From the NCBI GenBank assembly GCA_036504335.1, contig DASXVJ010000001.1:62001-126000 (forward strand): a stretch of 64,000 bases of DNA, read 5' to 3'. The first letter of the stretch is position 1. Every line of letters starts with the position of its first letter. Shown here one piece after another: positions 31,243-43,751 of the stretch. The notes below the pieces were generated by a model. That model did not search any database. It was given only the letters and a program-made list of their open reading frames with translations, and was not told where the DNA came from. Both the position numbers and the translations under genes were made by a program. The DNA comes from Fen-183 sp036504335. GTDB taxonomy: Bacteria; Acidobacteriota; Thermoanaerobaculia; UBA5066.

Positions 31243-31974
31243 GTGGCGACGCTTTCGGACCTCTCCATCAAGAACCGCCTCTTCATGGCGACGTACCGGT
31301 ACCGGACGGTCGATCCGATTCCGTTCGCGCGGCCGCGCCGGCCGCTGCGCGAGGCGCGCGTCGCTCTCGTGACGACCGGCGCCGTCTACGCGCCGGGCCA
31401 GCAGCCGTTCGACGAGGAGAAGAAGGGCGGCGACTCCTCGTTCCGGGTGATCCCCCGGGACGCCGACGTCGCGACGCTCGGGATCGCCCACAAGTCGGAC
31501 GCGTTCGACCAGACGGGCTTTCTCGCCGACCGCAACCTCGGCTTCCCGCTGGACCGCCTGCGCGAGATGGAGGCGGAGGGCACGATCGGCAGCCTCGCGC
31601 CGCGCGCGCTCTCGTTCATGGGGTCGATCTCGGCGCCGGGGCGGCTCGTGAAGGAGACCGCGCCCGAGGCCGCGGCGCTGCTCGCGGAGGACGGCGTGGA
31701 CGTGACGCTCCTCGTCCCGCTTTGACCGCTCTGCCATCAGACCGTGTGTCTGATCGCCGCGGAGCTGGAAGGAAGAGGGATCGCGACGACGTCCGTCACG
31801 GCGCTGCCCGAGGTCACGCGCAAGGTCGGCATCCCGCGCGCCCTCGCGGTTCCGTACGCGCTCGGCTATCCGCTCGGGCTGCCCCATGACGCCGTGCTCC
31901 AGACGAAGATCCTGGTGTCGGCCTTCGGGCTGCTGCGCGAGGCCGGCCCGCCGCCGGTCGTCCGCGACTTCTAG
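31243..31974 (+). CDS. GrdB-like selenoprotein (glycine/sarcosine/betaine reductase selenoprotein B family), Sec encoded by UGA at 31723
   Basis: 243 residues when the in-frame TGA at 31723-31725 is read as selenocysteine 161. The frame stays open on both sides: LLVPL before it and PLCHQTVCLIAAELEGRGI after, giving a redox UPLC motif (Sec161, Cys164). The upstream half has the family pattern: LSDLSIKNRLFMATYRYR start, VALVTTGAVY, the acidic SSFRVIPRDADV, HKSDAFDQTGFLADRN and the LAPRALSFMGSI segment. Related proteins in other bacteria have UxxCxQ or CxxCxQ here. A 7-bp hairpin begins ten bases after the UGA (see SECIS entry). The stop TAG overlaps the convergent purD stop. Likely a cytoplasmic thiol or selenol redox enzyme; the true substrate is unknown. 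Confidence 0.85.
31726..31754 (+). promoter_or_regulatory. Bacterial SECIS element directing selenocysteine insertion
   Basis: Directly after the UGA, ATCAGAC (31736-31742) and GTCTGAT (31748-31754) form a perfect 7-bp stem with loop CGTGT. The apical loop begins 17 bases after the UGA and has G as its second base. Known bacterial SECIS rules are a loop 16-37 bases from the UGA, a short stem and a G within the first two loop bases, so all three are met. SelB with Sec-tRNA would bind here; selA, selB, selC and selD must lie elsewhere. Confidence 0.8.
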
Positions 31975-33281
31975 CGCAGGAGCGAACCCGACCGCTCCAT
32001 CAGGATTTCCATGGCCTTCTTCCCGATGTCGCGGCGGAAGTGCTTGCCCTCGAAGTGGATCTTCTCGGCGGCCTCGCGCGCCTTCTTCAGCGCCTGCGAG
32101 AGGCCGCGGGAGCGCGCGCAGACGTTCAGGACGCGGCCGCCCGCGGTCACGAGCTGCCCGTCGGCCGTCGTCGCCGTGCCGCCGTGGAAGACGACCACGC
32201 CTTCCTCGGTCTCGGCGTCCTCGATGCCCGTGATCGGGCGGCCCTTCTCGTACGGGCCGGGGTAGCCCTCGGCCGTGAGGACGAGGCAGGCCGTGGCCTC
32301 GCGCCGCCACGAGGGCGTGACGCCCTCCTCGAACTTCCCGCGGGCCGAGGCGAAGAGGAACGGCAGGAGGTCGCCGTCCATCCGGAGGAGGACCGACTGC
32401 GTCTCGGGGTCGCCGAAGCGCACGTTGTACTCGAGGACGTACGGGTTGAGGCCTTTCTCGAGAATGATGCCGACGAAGAGGACGCCGCGGAACGGCCGCC
32501 CCTCGTCCTTCATTCCCTTCAGCGTCGGCTGGACGACGAACGCGAGGATGTCGGAGGCGGTCGACGCGTCGAGCAGGACCGACGGGCTGTGCGAGCCCAT
32601 GCCGCCCGTGTTCGGGCCGCGGTCGCCGTCGTAGATCTTCTTGTAGTCCTTCACGGTCGCGAGCGGGAGCGCGCGCTCGCCGTCGCAGAGGACCATGAAG
32701 CTGACCTCGTCGCCTTCGATGAACCGCTCCACGAGAACGCGGTCGCCCGCCGAGCCGAAGACGCGATCCTCGAAGAAGAGCTTGAGCGCCTTGTCGGCCT
32801 CCGCCTGCTCCTGCGCGATGACGACGCCCTTGCCCGCCGCGAGGCCGTCGGCCTTGAAGACGACGGGCAGGCCGAACGACTTGAGCGCGCGCTCGGCCTC
32901 GGCGCGATTCGTAACGATCTCGGCGTCGGCCGTCGGGATCGAATACTTCTTCATGAAGGTCTTCGAGAACGCCTTCGAGCCCTCGAGCTCGGCCGCGAGG
33001 CGGTTCGGCCCGAACGCGAGGAGGCCGCGATGCGTGAGCTCGTCCACGAGGCCGAGCGTCAGCGGCAGCTCGGGCCCGACGATCGTCAGGTCGATGCTCA
33101 TCGACTCGGCGAAGTCCGCCAGCTCGACGACGTTGTCGACGGAGATCGGGATGCACGTCGCGAGCTTCGCGATGCCGGGGTTGCCGGGCGCGCAGAAAAT
33201 GTCCGTGACGCCCGGCGCCTGCGCGAGCTTCCAGACGAGCGCGTGCTCCCGCCCCCCCGAGCCGACCACGAGAAGTCTCAT
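31971..33281 (-). CDS. purD: Phosphoribosylamine-glycine ligase (GARS)
   Basis: 436 residues, normal length. N-terminal VVGSGGREHALVWKL and CAPGNPG, ATP-grasp domain with KADGLAAGKGVVI, the metal/ATP segment DRGPNTGGMGSHSP, and YNVRFGDPETQ. Ligates glycine to phosphoribosylamine in purine synthesis. Convergent with the selenoprotein gene; their stop codons share a CTAG. The ATG at 33281 is divergent from the methionine operon with only 34 bases between. Confidence 0.97.
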   Translation of the reverse strand: MRLLVVGSGGREHALVWKLAQAPGVTDIFCAPGNPGIAKLATCIPISVDNVVELADFAESMSIDLTIVGPELPLTLGLVDELTHRGLLAFGPNRLAAELEGSKAFSKTFMKKYSIPTADAEIVTNRAEAERALKSFGLPVVFKADGLAAGKGVVIAQEQAEADKALKLFFEDRVFGSAGDRVLVERFIEGDEVSFMVLCDGERALPLATVKDYKKIYDGDRGPNTGGMGSHSPSVLLDASTASDILAFVVQPTLKGMKDEGRPFRGVLFVGIILEKGLNPYVLEYNVRFGDPETQSVLLRMDGDLLPFLFASARGKFEEGVTPSWRREATACLVLTAEGYPGPYEKGRPITGIEDAETEEGVVVFHGGTATTADGQLVTAGGRVLNVCARSRGLSQALKKAREAAEKIHFEGKHFRRDIGKKAMEILMERSGSLLR

Positions 33282-33289
33282 GTGACGGC

Positions 33290-33295
33290 TAGAAT
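33290..33295 (+). promoter_or_regulatory. -10 box TAGAAT for the methionine operon
   Basis: TAGAAT in the 34-base divergent gap; the transcript would have a leader of about 14 bases with GGGAG before the ATG. There is no room for a SAM or cobalamin riboswitch. TAAGAT on the other strand may serve purD. Confidence 0.45.
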
Positions 33296-33315
33296 CTTAC
33301 CGCGGGAGCGTTTTC

Positions 33316-35156
33316 ATGAAGAGAGACATCCGCGAGCGCCTGAAGACCGAGGTCCTGCTCGGCGACGGCGCCATGGGCACGCTCCTCGTCTCCCGCGGCG
33401 CCCCCGCGGACGGCCCGCGCTCCCCCGTCTGCCTCACGACGCCGGACCTCGTCAAGGAAATCCACGACGACTACGCGGCCGCAGGCGCCCAGGTGATCTC
33501 CACGAATACGTGGGACGCGAACCGCTCCAAGCTCACGAAGTTCGACTGGGCGGATTCCCTCGAGAAGATCAACCGGGCGGCGGCCCGCCTCGCCCACGCC
33601 TCGGCCGAGGGCGAGTACGTCTACGTCGGCGGCGTCGTCGGCCCGCTCGGGCAGCTCGTGAAGCCCTACGGCCCGCTGACGCGCCCGCACGTCCGGGAGC
33701 TCTTCACGGAGCAGCTCCGCATCCTCCTCGAGGAAAAGGTCGACCTCCTCGTCTTCGAGACGTTCTCGTCCCTGCTCGAGATCCTCGAGGCCGTGCGCGC
33801 CGCGCGCGCCCTCTCGGCGGACATTCCCGTCCTCGCGTCCATGACGTTCCTCGCGGACGGCAAGACGAGCTTCGGCGACGAGGCGGCCGAGAGCCTCCGC
33901 GCGCTCGCGGACGCCGGCGCAGACGTCGTCGGCCTGAACTGCGCGATCGGCCCGCAGGAATCCCTCGAGGTCCTGACGCGCGCGACGTCCTCCGTCTCCC
34001 TCCCCGTCTCGCTCATGCCGAACGCGGGCTACCCGTGGATCGTCGGCGGCCGCACGGTCTACCCCGCGACGGCCGACTACTTCCGCGAGACGGCGCGCGA
34101 GGCCGTGCAGGCCGGCGCCGCGTACCTCGGAGGCTGCTGCGGCACGGGTCCCGAGCACGTCGCCGCGATGGCGCGCGAGACCGTCGGCAAAGCCCGCCGC
34201 GCTGCGCACGCGGCCCCGTCCGTCTTCGTCTCGTCCGAGCGCGCGCGGCCCGAGGCCGCCCCGCTCGAGACGTCCGCGTTCAAGCGCAAGCTCGCCGACC
34301 CCGCGGCCCGTGTCGTGACGGTCGAGGTCGAGCCGCCGAAGGGCTTCGACTCCTCGGTGGCGCTGGACGGCGCCCGCACGCTCAAGACGCTCGGCGTCGA
34401 CGCCGTGAACGTCACGGACAACCCGATGGCGCGCCTCAGGATGTCCTCGATCGCCGTCGCACACCTCATCCGGCACGAGACGGGCGCCGAGACGATCTTT
34501 CACTTCTCCCCGCGGGACCGCAACGTCCTCGGCATCCAGTCGGACCTCCTCGGGGCCGCGGGCCTCGGGATCAAGGCGCTTCTCGTCGTGGGCGGCGACC
34601 CGCTGAAGATCGGCGACTACCCGCAGGCCAAGCCCGTCGGCGAGGTGGACACGCTCGGTCTCCTGCGGATCGTCAAGGGCCTGAACGCGGGCGTCGACCT
34701 CGCGGGCGGCGCGATCGGCGCCGCCACGTCCTTTGCGATCGGCTGCGCCGCGAACCCGGCCGCAAGGGACCTCGACGTCGAGATCTCGAAGCTGACCGCG
34801 AAGATCGAAGCGGGAGCGACGTTCGCCCAGACACAGCCCGTCTGGGATCTCGCGGCGCTGGACCGGTTCTGCGCGCGGGCCGAATCGCGCGCGATCCCCG
34901 TCCTCGTCGGCCTCATCCCGCCGAAGAGCCTCAAGCAGGCGCTCTACTTCGCGAACGAGGTCCCGGGGATGGTCGTCCCCGCGTCCCTGATCGAGCGGAT
35001 GCGCAAGGCCGCCGACAAGGGGGCCGAATTCGAGGAAGAGGAGGGCGTCGCGCTCGCCCTCGAGCTCGCGAAGGAGATGGCGGCGCGCGTACGCGGCCTG
35101 CACGTGATGCCGATGGGCCGCTACGGCGTCGTCAAGCGCCTCATGGAGGCGCTCGG

Positions 35157-35160
<4 letters not shown>
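33316..35160 (+). CDS. Bifunctional homocysteine S-methyltransferase / methylenetetrahydrofolate reductase (YitJ-like)
   Basis: 614 residues, two domains. Residues 1 to about 300 are a zinc-dependent homocysteine methyltransferase barrel: LLGDGAMGTLL start, Cys in GLNCAIGP and the CC pair in GGCCGTGPEH as zinc ligands. From about 320 a MetF-type flavin barrel follows: VTVEVEPPKGF, NVTDNP, HFSPRDRN, LVVGGDP, the FAQTQPVWD segment and VLVGLIPPKS. This is the YitJ arrangement of Bacillus, which reduces methylene-THF and can methylate homocysteine. It overlaps metH (ATGA), so 5-methyl-THF could be passed straight to the cobalamin enzyme. Confidence 0.93.
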
Positions 35161-38855
<3,695 letters not shown>

Positions 38856-38873
38856 GCCTGCGTTCGCTGCCGC

Positions 38874-41027
38874 CTACTTCGGCCGCGGTCCCCCGATCAA
38901 TTGGAACGCGACGTAAAGTGCTGGTACCAAGACTCCCAGCCACGCCACCCGCCGCCATCGCTTTACCAGCACGCAGGCGGCTATCGCGAAAAAGCACATC
39001 AACGCCACGCCCTGAATCCCGTAGCTGTTCGGATGCCCCAATAGCCATTCCCATCTAACAAGGCGCACGACCACCTCAAAGACGCCCCAGAACACGATGC
39101 CGGCGAAGACCGCGGTCGCGACGCTCATCCGATGGGCGCGGTCATTCGCAACCCTCAGATCGTCACCCTGCTTCTTGAGACTCTCCTCGGCGTCTAGACG
39201 CTTCTGTTGCTCGGCCCGAAGGCTCGCTTCAGCGCTTGCCTTGGCCTCCAGAAGCCGCTGCTCGCTCGAGCGCGTCTTCTCAAGCACCTCCTCGGCTTTT
39301 CTCCTCGCTATGTGCGCCTGTTCGCGTTCTGTGTCGGATGCACGCGCTCGTTCTTCAAGCCCCACCCTCTCGCGCAGAAGGGCGGCGTTATTGGTCACGA
39401 TCTCATTGTCGATGGCCGCCCGTAACTCGTCGTCGCTTCGGCCACTATCAATGGTCTTTAGGAGCACTCGATTTGCGAGAAGAACCGTCGCCGTCTCCTC
39501 CGCAATTCCCTCATAGCCAGCCAAGATACTAAGCAGGCGCGAAACGGCCGCGCTTGCTGCCCCGTGACTTGGATTGAGTTCTGGTAGTGCAAACGCCGCC
39601 GCGAAGCCGCCATCGAAACCGTTCGCGTCACTCCTCAGATAAGGTCGGAGGGCCTGCCAGAGGATGCTCGGCAGAACTACGCCCCTCGATCTATGTGCGC
39701 CACGTGCACGCTCCCATTCAAAAACGCAGAGCGCGTGATCACAAGTGAGAAGAATCGCGCCCCCCCCAATGGTCGAGCCGGACCCGCTGCGAAGGGAGTC
39801 AACCGTCTCCAGCACAGCCATGTCATGCTGGACGGCCTCCAAGCGCTTGTCCTCGCGGCCGGCCGCCTTCAGAAAGGCGGCGTAATCTGCCTCAAGCGTT
39901 GCGCGTCTCGAAAGGCGACCTTCATCCTTTTCCTGTCGATAGATCTCGATGCCGTATGTCTTCGCGACGGTCTCCCAATCGTCGGCGACGGCGAAGAAGT
40001 CCTCGACAAGGAGCGTGCCTTGGGCGTTTCGCTGGTGATACTTGAGTTCGATTCCCGATAGCTCGCCGTTCTTACAGGCCACACGACTCAGAACCTGCGG
40101 CCAGTACCGCGCCATCAGACGGGACTTGTAGTGCGCAATGGTGTTCGACATCTCGCGTCTTGTCTGCTCGTGGAAGCGCAGCTTGATCGGGAGCGACTGG
40201 GTCTTTGGTAGGCCTGCGACTGCCACGGCGGTGTCTTGCTGCGGCCCGTCCTGAAGGCCTACCAACGCGAGCAGCACATTTGTGTCGACGAAGAGCACGA
40301 AGGGTCTCAGGCTCCCTCTAAGCGCCTCGGTGACCTCCGGAGCATTCGAAAGGGCGAAGAGGTGGAAGGATCCGTCAGCGATCTGCGAAAGAAACGCAGC
40401 GCGTTTTGTGTTGCCCTTTACGCCAGTCAGGAAGTGGCCGATTGCTTCACGCGTAGCCTTCGCTCTCTGCCGAGCGCCCGCCTGTGTCAGAACCTCCTCA
40501 AGCAGTGCGCCAGGATTCGCCCCCTCGGTCGGCGTCTCCACCGACGGCACCAATAGCGAAAGGGCTTGCAGCCCGTGCGCTCGAAAAACGCGAGCTAGAT
40601 ACGCGATCAGCAATTCCCAGAGGTGATCCGGAGGAGGAAGCTCGAGGGACGATGGAAGTTCACGAATCCAGACCGCGCGCACTTCGTCCTGAAGTTCTCT
40701 AGCGGCGCCTGTTCGGCTCTTGATCTCTTCCCTCAACCGCGGTTCGACGGCAAGGACTCCTCCGGGGAGGCGGACCAGCCTGTGTTTACTCTCCAGCCGC
40801 TGAATTGAGGTCTCTACGTCGGGCAGATGAAGCCTGAGGCCCAATAGAACGTCGATCCCCGTGATGAGATCTTCAGCGCGTGCGCATCCTTCTCCCGGCA
40901 GAAGAAGCAGAAACTGCGGAAGCAAGAAGTCCAGAGCCTCTCGCGGTGACTGCTGCGCCGAAATCGCCAAGTACTGGGCGAGTTGGACGACCGTTCGTTG
41001 TTGATCGCTCGAACTGCCTACAGTCAT
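38874..41027 (-). CDS. PIN-like nuclease domain protein with coiled coil and C-terminal membrane helices, family not recognised
   Basis: 717 residues. Residues 1-235 are helical and look winged-helix or TPR-like without a named match. A PIN-like core follows: FVLFVDTN (Asp248), an acidic helix HEQTRREMSN (Glu288/Glu292), HDMAVLETVD (Asp402) and ILLTCDHALCVFEW (Asp430), the spacing of acidic residues expected for PIN RNases, with an insertion between the second and third. From about 535 to 632 a coiled coil rich in Glu, Lys and Arg, then three hydrophobic helices (about 635-655, 670-688, 695-712). GC content and codon use are clearly lower than in neighbouring genes, a sign of transfer. A GGAG and a TAGAAT box lie upstream. 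I infer a membrane-anchored ribonuclease, possibly anti-phage; function is not known. Confidence 0.7.
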   Translation of the reverse strand: MTVGSSSDQQRTVVQLAQYLAISAQQSPREALDFLLPQFLLLLPGEGCARAEDLITGIDVLLGLRLHLPDVETSIQRLESKHRLVRLPGGVLAVEPRLREEIKSRTGAARELQDEVRAVWIRELPSSLELPPPDHLWELLIAYLARVFRAHGLQALSLLVPSVETPTEGANPGALLEEVLTQAGARQRAKATREAIGHFLTGVKGNTKRAAFLSQIADGSFHLFALSNAPEVTEALRGSLRPFVLFVDTNVLLALVGLQDGPQQDTAVAVAGLPKTQSLPIKLRFHEQTRREMSNTIAHYKSRLMARYWPQVLSRVACKNGELSGIELKYHQRNAQGTLLVEDFFAVADDWETVAKTYGIEIYRQEKDEGRLSRRATLEADYAAFLKAAGREDKRLEAVQHDMAVLETVDSLRSGSGSTIGGGAILLTCDHALCVFEWERARGAHRSRGVVLPSILWQALRPYLRSDANGFDGGFAAAFALPELNPSHGAASAAVSRLLSILAGYEGIAEETATVLLANRVLLKTIDSGRSDDELRAAIDNEIVTNNAALLRERVGLEERARASDTEREQAHIARRKAEEVLEKTRSSEQRLLEAKASAEASLRAEQQKRLDAEESLKKQGDDLRVANDRAHRMSVATAVFAGIVFWGVFEVVVRLVRWEWLLGHPNSYGIQGVALMCFFAIAACVLVKRWRRVAWLGVLVPALYVAFQLIGGPRPK

Positions 41028-41047
41028 CTTTGGACTCCAAGTCGTCT

Positions 41048-41057
41048 ATTCTAGAAT
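41048..41057. promoter_or_regulatory. Palindromic ATTCTAGAAT giving -10 boxes on both strands
   Basis: A perfect 10-bp palindrome holding TAGAAT on each strand. On the minus strand it ends 20 bases before the PIN-like gene start, a normal promoter place with GGAG in the leader. On the plus strand it may serve the LiaF-like gene, about 130 bases downstream. It lies at the edge of the lower-GC segment. Confidence 0.4.
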
Positions 41058-41185
41058 CTTCCTCTCAAGTTTTCGATACGGACTTGGTTCCCGCCATTCG
41101 GCCGTTCACCGATCCCGGCCGTCCGTTCGCCGATTTCCGTGGGCCGAAGGTCCCGCGGGCGCGTACCTTTCCCGTGGAGGCTCAT

Positions 41186-41872
41186 ATGGACCCCAACCCG
41201 CGCCCCGCCCTGAACGGACGCCTTCTCGTCGGGCTCCTCTTCATCGCCGGAGGCCTCCTCTTCACGGCCGCGAACCTCGGATTCGTCCAGGTGCGCGAGG
41301 TCTGGAGGTTCTGGCCTCTCGTCCTGATCGCGGTCGGTCTCCTGAGATTCATCTCGCGCAACTACTTCGCGGGAGTCATCTTCATCGGGCTCGGCGGCCT
41401 CTTCCTCGCACGCGAGTTCAACCTCATCTGGTTCCGCCTCTCGATGCTCTTCCCGCTCATCTTCGTGCTCGTCGGCCTCAACATCGTGTCCGAGCATTAC
41501 CGGAGGCGCTCGGCGACCGTCGACGGGGGTGCGCCCGGCGGCGCCCTGAGCGAATGGGCGATCTTCGGCGGCGGCAAGCGCCGCATCCAGTCGCAGGAGT
41601 TCCGGGGCGGGCAGGCGAACGCCATGTTCGGCGGCTTCGAGATCGACCTGCGCGAGGCGCAGATGGCCGGCGACTCGGCGGTGATCGACGTCTTCTGCTT
41701 CTGCGGCGGCGGCGAGATCCGCGTCCCCGAGTCGTGGAACGTCTCGATGAAGGCGATCGCGATCTTCGGCGGGCAGGACGACAAGACGCGGCCTCCCGCG
41801 CCCGGAACCGCGCACAAGGAGCTCCTCGTCACGGGATTCATCCTCTTCGGCGGCCTCGGCATCAAGAACTGA
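41186..41872 (+). CDS. LiaF-like membrane protein (TM region plus cell-wall-stress C-terminal domain)
   Basis: 228 residues. GGAGG five bases before the ATG fixes the start. Four short hydrophobic segments (about residues 12-105), with the repeated LLVGLLFIAGGLLFTAANL and FWPLVLIAVGLLRFI pattern of the LiaF/LiaI-like TM domain, then a beta-rich cytoplasmic domain (AIFGGGKRRIQSQEFRGGQ, FGGFEIDLREAQM, FGGQDDKTRPP) typical of the LiaF C-terminal family. In Firmicutes LiaF inhibits a cell-envelope stress kinase. It directly precedes a LytS-type kinase and LytTR regulator, so it may regulate that pair. Confidence 0.85.
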   Translation: MDPNPRPALNGRLLVGLLFIAGGLLFTAANLGFVQVREVWRFWPLVLIAVGLLRFISRNYFAGVIFIGLGGLFLAREFNLIWFRLSMLFPLIFVLVGLNIVSEHYRRRSATVDGGAPGGALSEWAIFGGGKRRIQSQEFRGGQANAMFGGFEIDLREAQMAGDSAVIDVFCFCGGGEIRVPESWNVSMKAIAIFGGQDDKTRPPAPGTAHKELLVTGFILFGGLGIKN

Positions 41873-41882
41873 AGGCGACGCC

Positions 41883-42938
41883 GTGCACCCGCTTCTCGCG
41901 CGGTCGGGCGCCTTCGCGGTCTACCTGATCGCGTGGGTCCCGCTCACGGCCATCCTCGGCGCTCTTCTCGTTCTCGCGGGCGGGATGACGGCGCTCGAGG
42001 CCGCCGTCGTCGCGCCGCTCCTGACGGGCGTGTACGCCTTCGTCTGCCTCTCCTCGTGGTACCTGTGCGTCGCGTTTCCGATCCGGACGTCCCGGCTCCT
42101 CCCTCTCGCCGTCACGCTCACCGTGGCGTCGGTCGTCGCCGCGTCGCTCTGGGTGCTGTGGGGCGCGACGCTCGGCGGCCTTCTCGCCCTCGCCCCGCCG
42201 TTCGAGACGATTCCCGAGGCGCTCCGCCGCTCGACGCTCGTCGTCCTCCTCCTCGGCATCCTCCTGTACCTCCTCGCGGTCGCGCTCCACTACCTCCTCG
42301 CGGCCGCGCGCGACGCGAAGGAACGCGAGGAGCGCGAGGTGGAGCTCAAGTCCCTCGCGCGCGACGCCGAGCTCCAGGCCCTCAAGGAGCGCCTGAACCC
42401 CCATTTCCTCTTCAACGCGCTCAACTCGATCGGCTCGCTCGCCGCGACGCGCCCCGAGGAGGCGCGCCGCATGTGCGCGCTGCTCTCCGACTTCCTCCGG
42501 ACGACGCTCGGCCTCTCGGGCAAGGCCGAGATCCCGCTCTCGGAGGAGATCGCGCTCGCGCGGCGCTACCTCGCCGTCGAGCGCGTGCGCTTCGGCGACC
42601 GCCTCGGGTTCACCGAGGATCTCGACCCGGCAGCGGCCGATTCCCTCGTGCCGCCGCTCCTCCTGCAGCCGCTCGTCGAGAACGCCGTCAAGCACGGCAT
42701 CGCGAGCCGGATCGACGGCGGGACGCTCACGCTCGTGACGAAGCGTTTCGGCGACCGCGTGTCGATCGTCGTCGAGAACCCGGCCGGCGACGACGCGCCG
42801 CGCGCCGCGGGAACCGGGCTCGGCCTCGTGAACGTCGCCCGGCGCGTCGCGGCTTCGTGGGGGGATTCGGGTCATTTCTCCGCGCGCCGCGTGGACGCGA
42901 CGTTCCGCGCCGAGATCGAGCTGCCCGCGCGCACCTGA
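41883..42938 (+). CDS. Sensor histidine kinase, LytS/YehU (HisKA_7TM-like, His_kinase) family
   Basis: 351 residues from a GTG. Four hydrophobic helices between about residues 10 and 140, a short coiled coil, then the His_kinase domain LNPHFLFNALNSIGSLAA with phospho-acceptor His174, and a HATPase_c domain: LLLQPLVENAVKHGI (N box) and GTGLGLVNVARR (G box). Lies ten bases after the LiaF-like gene and just before a LytTR response regulator; the three should form an envelope-stress module. Confidence 0.93.
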   Translation: MHPLLARSGAFAVYLIAWVPLTAILGALLVLAGGMTALEAAVVAPLLTGVYAFVCLSSWYLCVAFPIRTSRLLPLAVTLTVASVVAASLWVLWGATLGGLLALAPPFETIPEALRRSTLVVLLLGILLYLLAVALHYLLAAARDAKEREEREVELKSLARDAELQALKERLNPHFLFNALNSIGSLAATRPEEARRMCALLSDFLRTTLGLSGKAEIPLSEEIALARRYLAVERVRFGDRLGFTEDLDPAAADSLVPPLLLQPLVENAVKHGIASRIDGGTLTLVTKRFGDRVSIVVENPAGDDAPRAAGTGLGLVNVARRVAASWGDSGHFSARRVDATFRAEIELPART

Positions 42939-42961
42939 CGCGTCGGCCGGGGCGCCGGCGC

Positions 42962-42967
42962 TATCCT
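42962..42967 (+). promoter_or_regulatory. -10-like hexamer TATCCT before the LytTR regulator
   Basis: TATCCT, six bases, then GTG at 42974; supports an extra leaderless promoter for the regulator inside the operon. Confidence 0.4.
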
Positions 42968-42973
42968 CGCTCC

Positions 42974-43741
42974 GTGGCCTCCCGCCCTCTCGGCGTCGTG
43001 ATCGTGGACGACGAGGAGCTCGCCCGCGAGCTCGTCCGGGAGTTCCTCGCCTCCCACGGCGACGTCGCCGTCCTCGCGACGTGCGTGAACGGGTTCGAGG
43101 CCGTGAAGGCCGTCGCCGAGTGGAGGCCCGACGTCCTCTTCCTCGACGTCCAGATGCCGGGCCTCGACGGCTTCGAGGTCCTCGAGCTCGTCGAGCGCGA
43201 CGCCGAGGGCCGGCCCGCCGTCGTCTTCGTGACGGCGTACGACCAGTACGCCCTCCGCGCCTTCGACGCGAACGCCGTTGACTACCTCCTGAAGCCGTTC
43301 GACCGCGCCCGTTTCGACACGGCGCTCGAGCGGGCCCGGAGCCGCATCGGCGCGGTTCGCCCGGCCGCTCCGGCCGCTCCGCTGCGCGAGGGGCCGCTCC
43401 GGCGCGTCGTCGTGAAGTCCGGCACGACGGTGACGGTCCTCCCCGTCGAGACGATCGACTTCGCGAAGGCCGAGGACGACTACGTGCTCCTCTCCGCCGG
43501 AGGGAAGGAGCACCTCAAGCAGCAGACGCTCGCGAGCCTCGAGGACGCGCTTCCGAAGGAGCGCTTCGTCCGCATCCACCGCTCGTACCTCCTGAATCTC
43601 GACCGGCTCGAGAAGGTCGAGCCGGGAGAGACGGGCGCGCCGACGGCCGTCCTCGCGGACGGCACGCGCCTGCCCGTCAGCCGAGCGGGCGCCCAGCGCC
43701 TGAATGAAATCCTCGGGCGCGGGCGGGCGGGAGTCCGCTAG
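42974..43741 (+). CDS. LytTR-family response regulator
   Basis: 255 residues. Receiver domain at 5-125 with acidic pair in IVDDEE, phospho-Asp58 in FLDVQMPGLDG, Thr/Ala in FVTAYD and Lys in LLKPFD. A Pro/Ala linker leads to a LytTR DNA-binding domain (about 150-250: IDFAKAEDDYVLLSAGGKEHL, FVRIHRSYLLNLDRL). LytTR regulators bind direct repeats upstream of envelope or surface genes. Paired with the LytS-type kinase 35 bases upstream; GTG start preferred by the spacing to TATCCT. Confidence 0.93.
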   Translation: MASRPLGVVIVDDEELARELVREFLASHGDVAVLATCVNGFEAVKAVAEWRPDVLFLDVQMPGLDGFEVLELVERDAEGRPAVVFVTAYDQYALRAFDANAVDYLLKPFDRARFDTALERARSRIGAVRPAAPAAPLREGPLRRVVVKSGTTVTVLPVETIDFAKAEDDYVLLSAGGKEHLKQQTLASLEDALPKERFVRIHRSYLLNLDRLEKVEPGETGAPTAVLADGTRLPVSRAGAQRLNEILGRGRAGVR

Positions 43742-43744
43742 AGT
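43739..43744 (+). promoter_or_regulatory. -10-like hexamer TAGAGT overlapping the LytTR stop codon
   Basis: The TAG of the regulator stop forms the start of TAGAGT, and seven bases later comes the ATG at 43752. Confidence 0.4.
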
Positions 43745-43751
43745 CGCATCG

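Noticed and set aside
31243..31725. Two separate genes or a pseudogene with a nonsense mutation at 31723
   Set aside because: Frame conserved on both sides, UxxC motif and hairpin at SECIS distance explain the UGA better.
29569..33156. Nearly 1200-codon minus frame across pgi and purD
   Set aside because: Shadow of pgi and of the selenoprotein in an out-of-phase frame; low-complexity Arg-rich translation.
33282..33315. SAM or cobalamin riboswitch before the methionine operon
   Set aside because: Only 34 bases separate the divergent start codons, too short for either class.
32040..35156. Upstream extension of metH over 1000 codons
   Set aside because: It runs antisense to purD and in the wrong frame through the YitJ-like gene, with no protein character. 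The ATG at 35157 overlaps the previous stop and starts a standard MetH.
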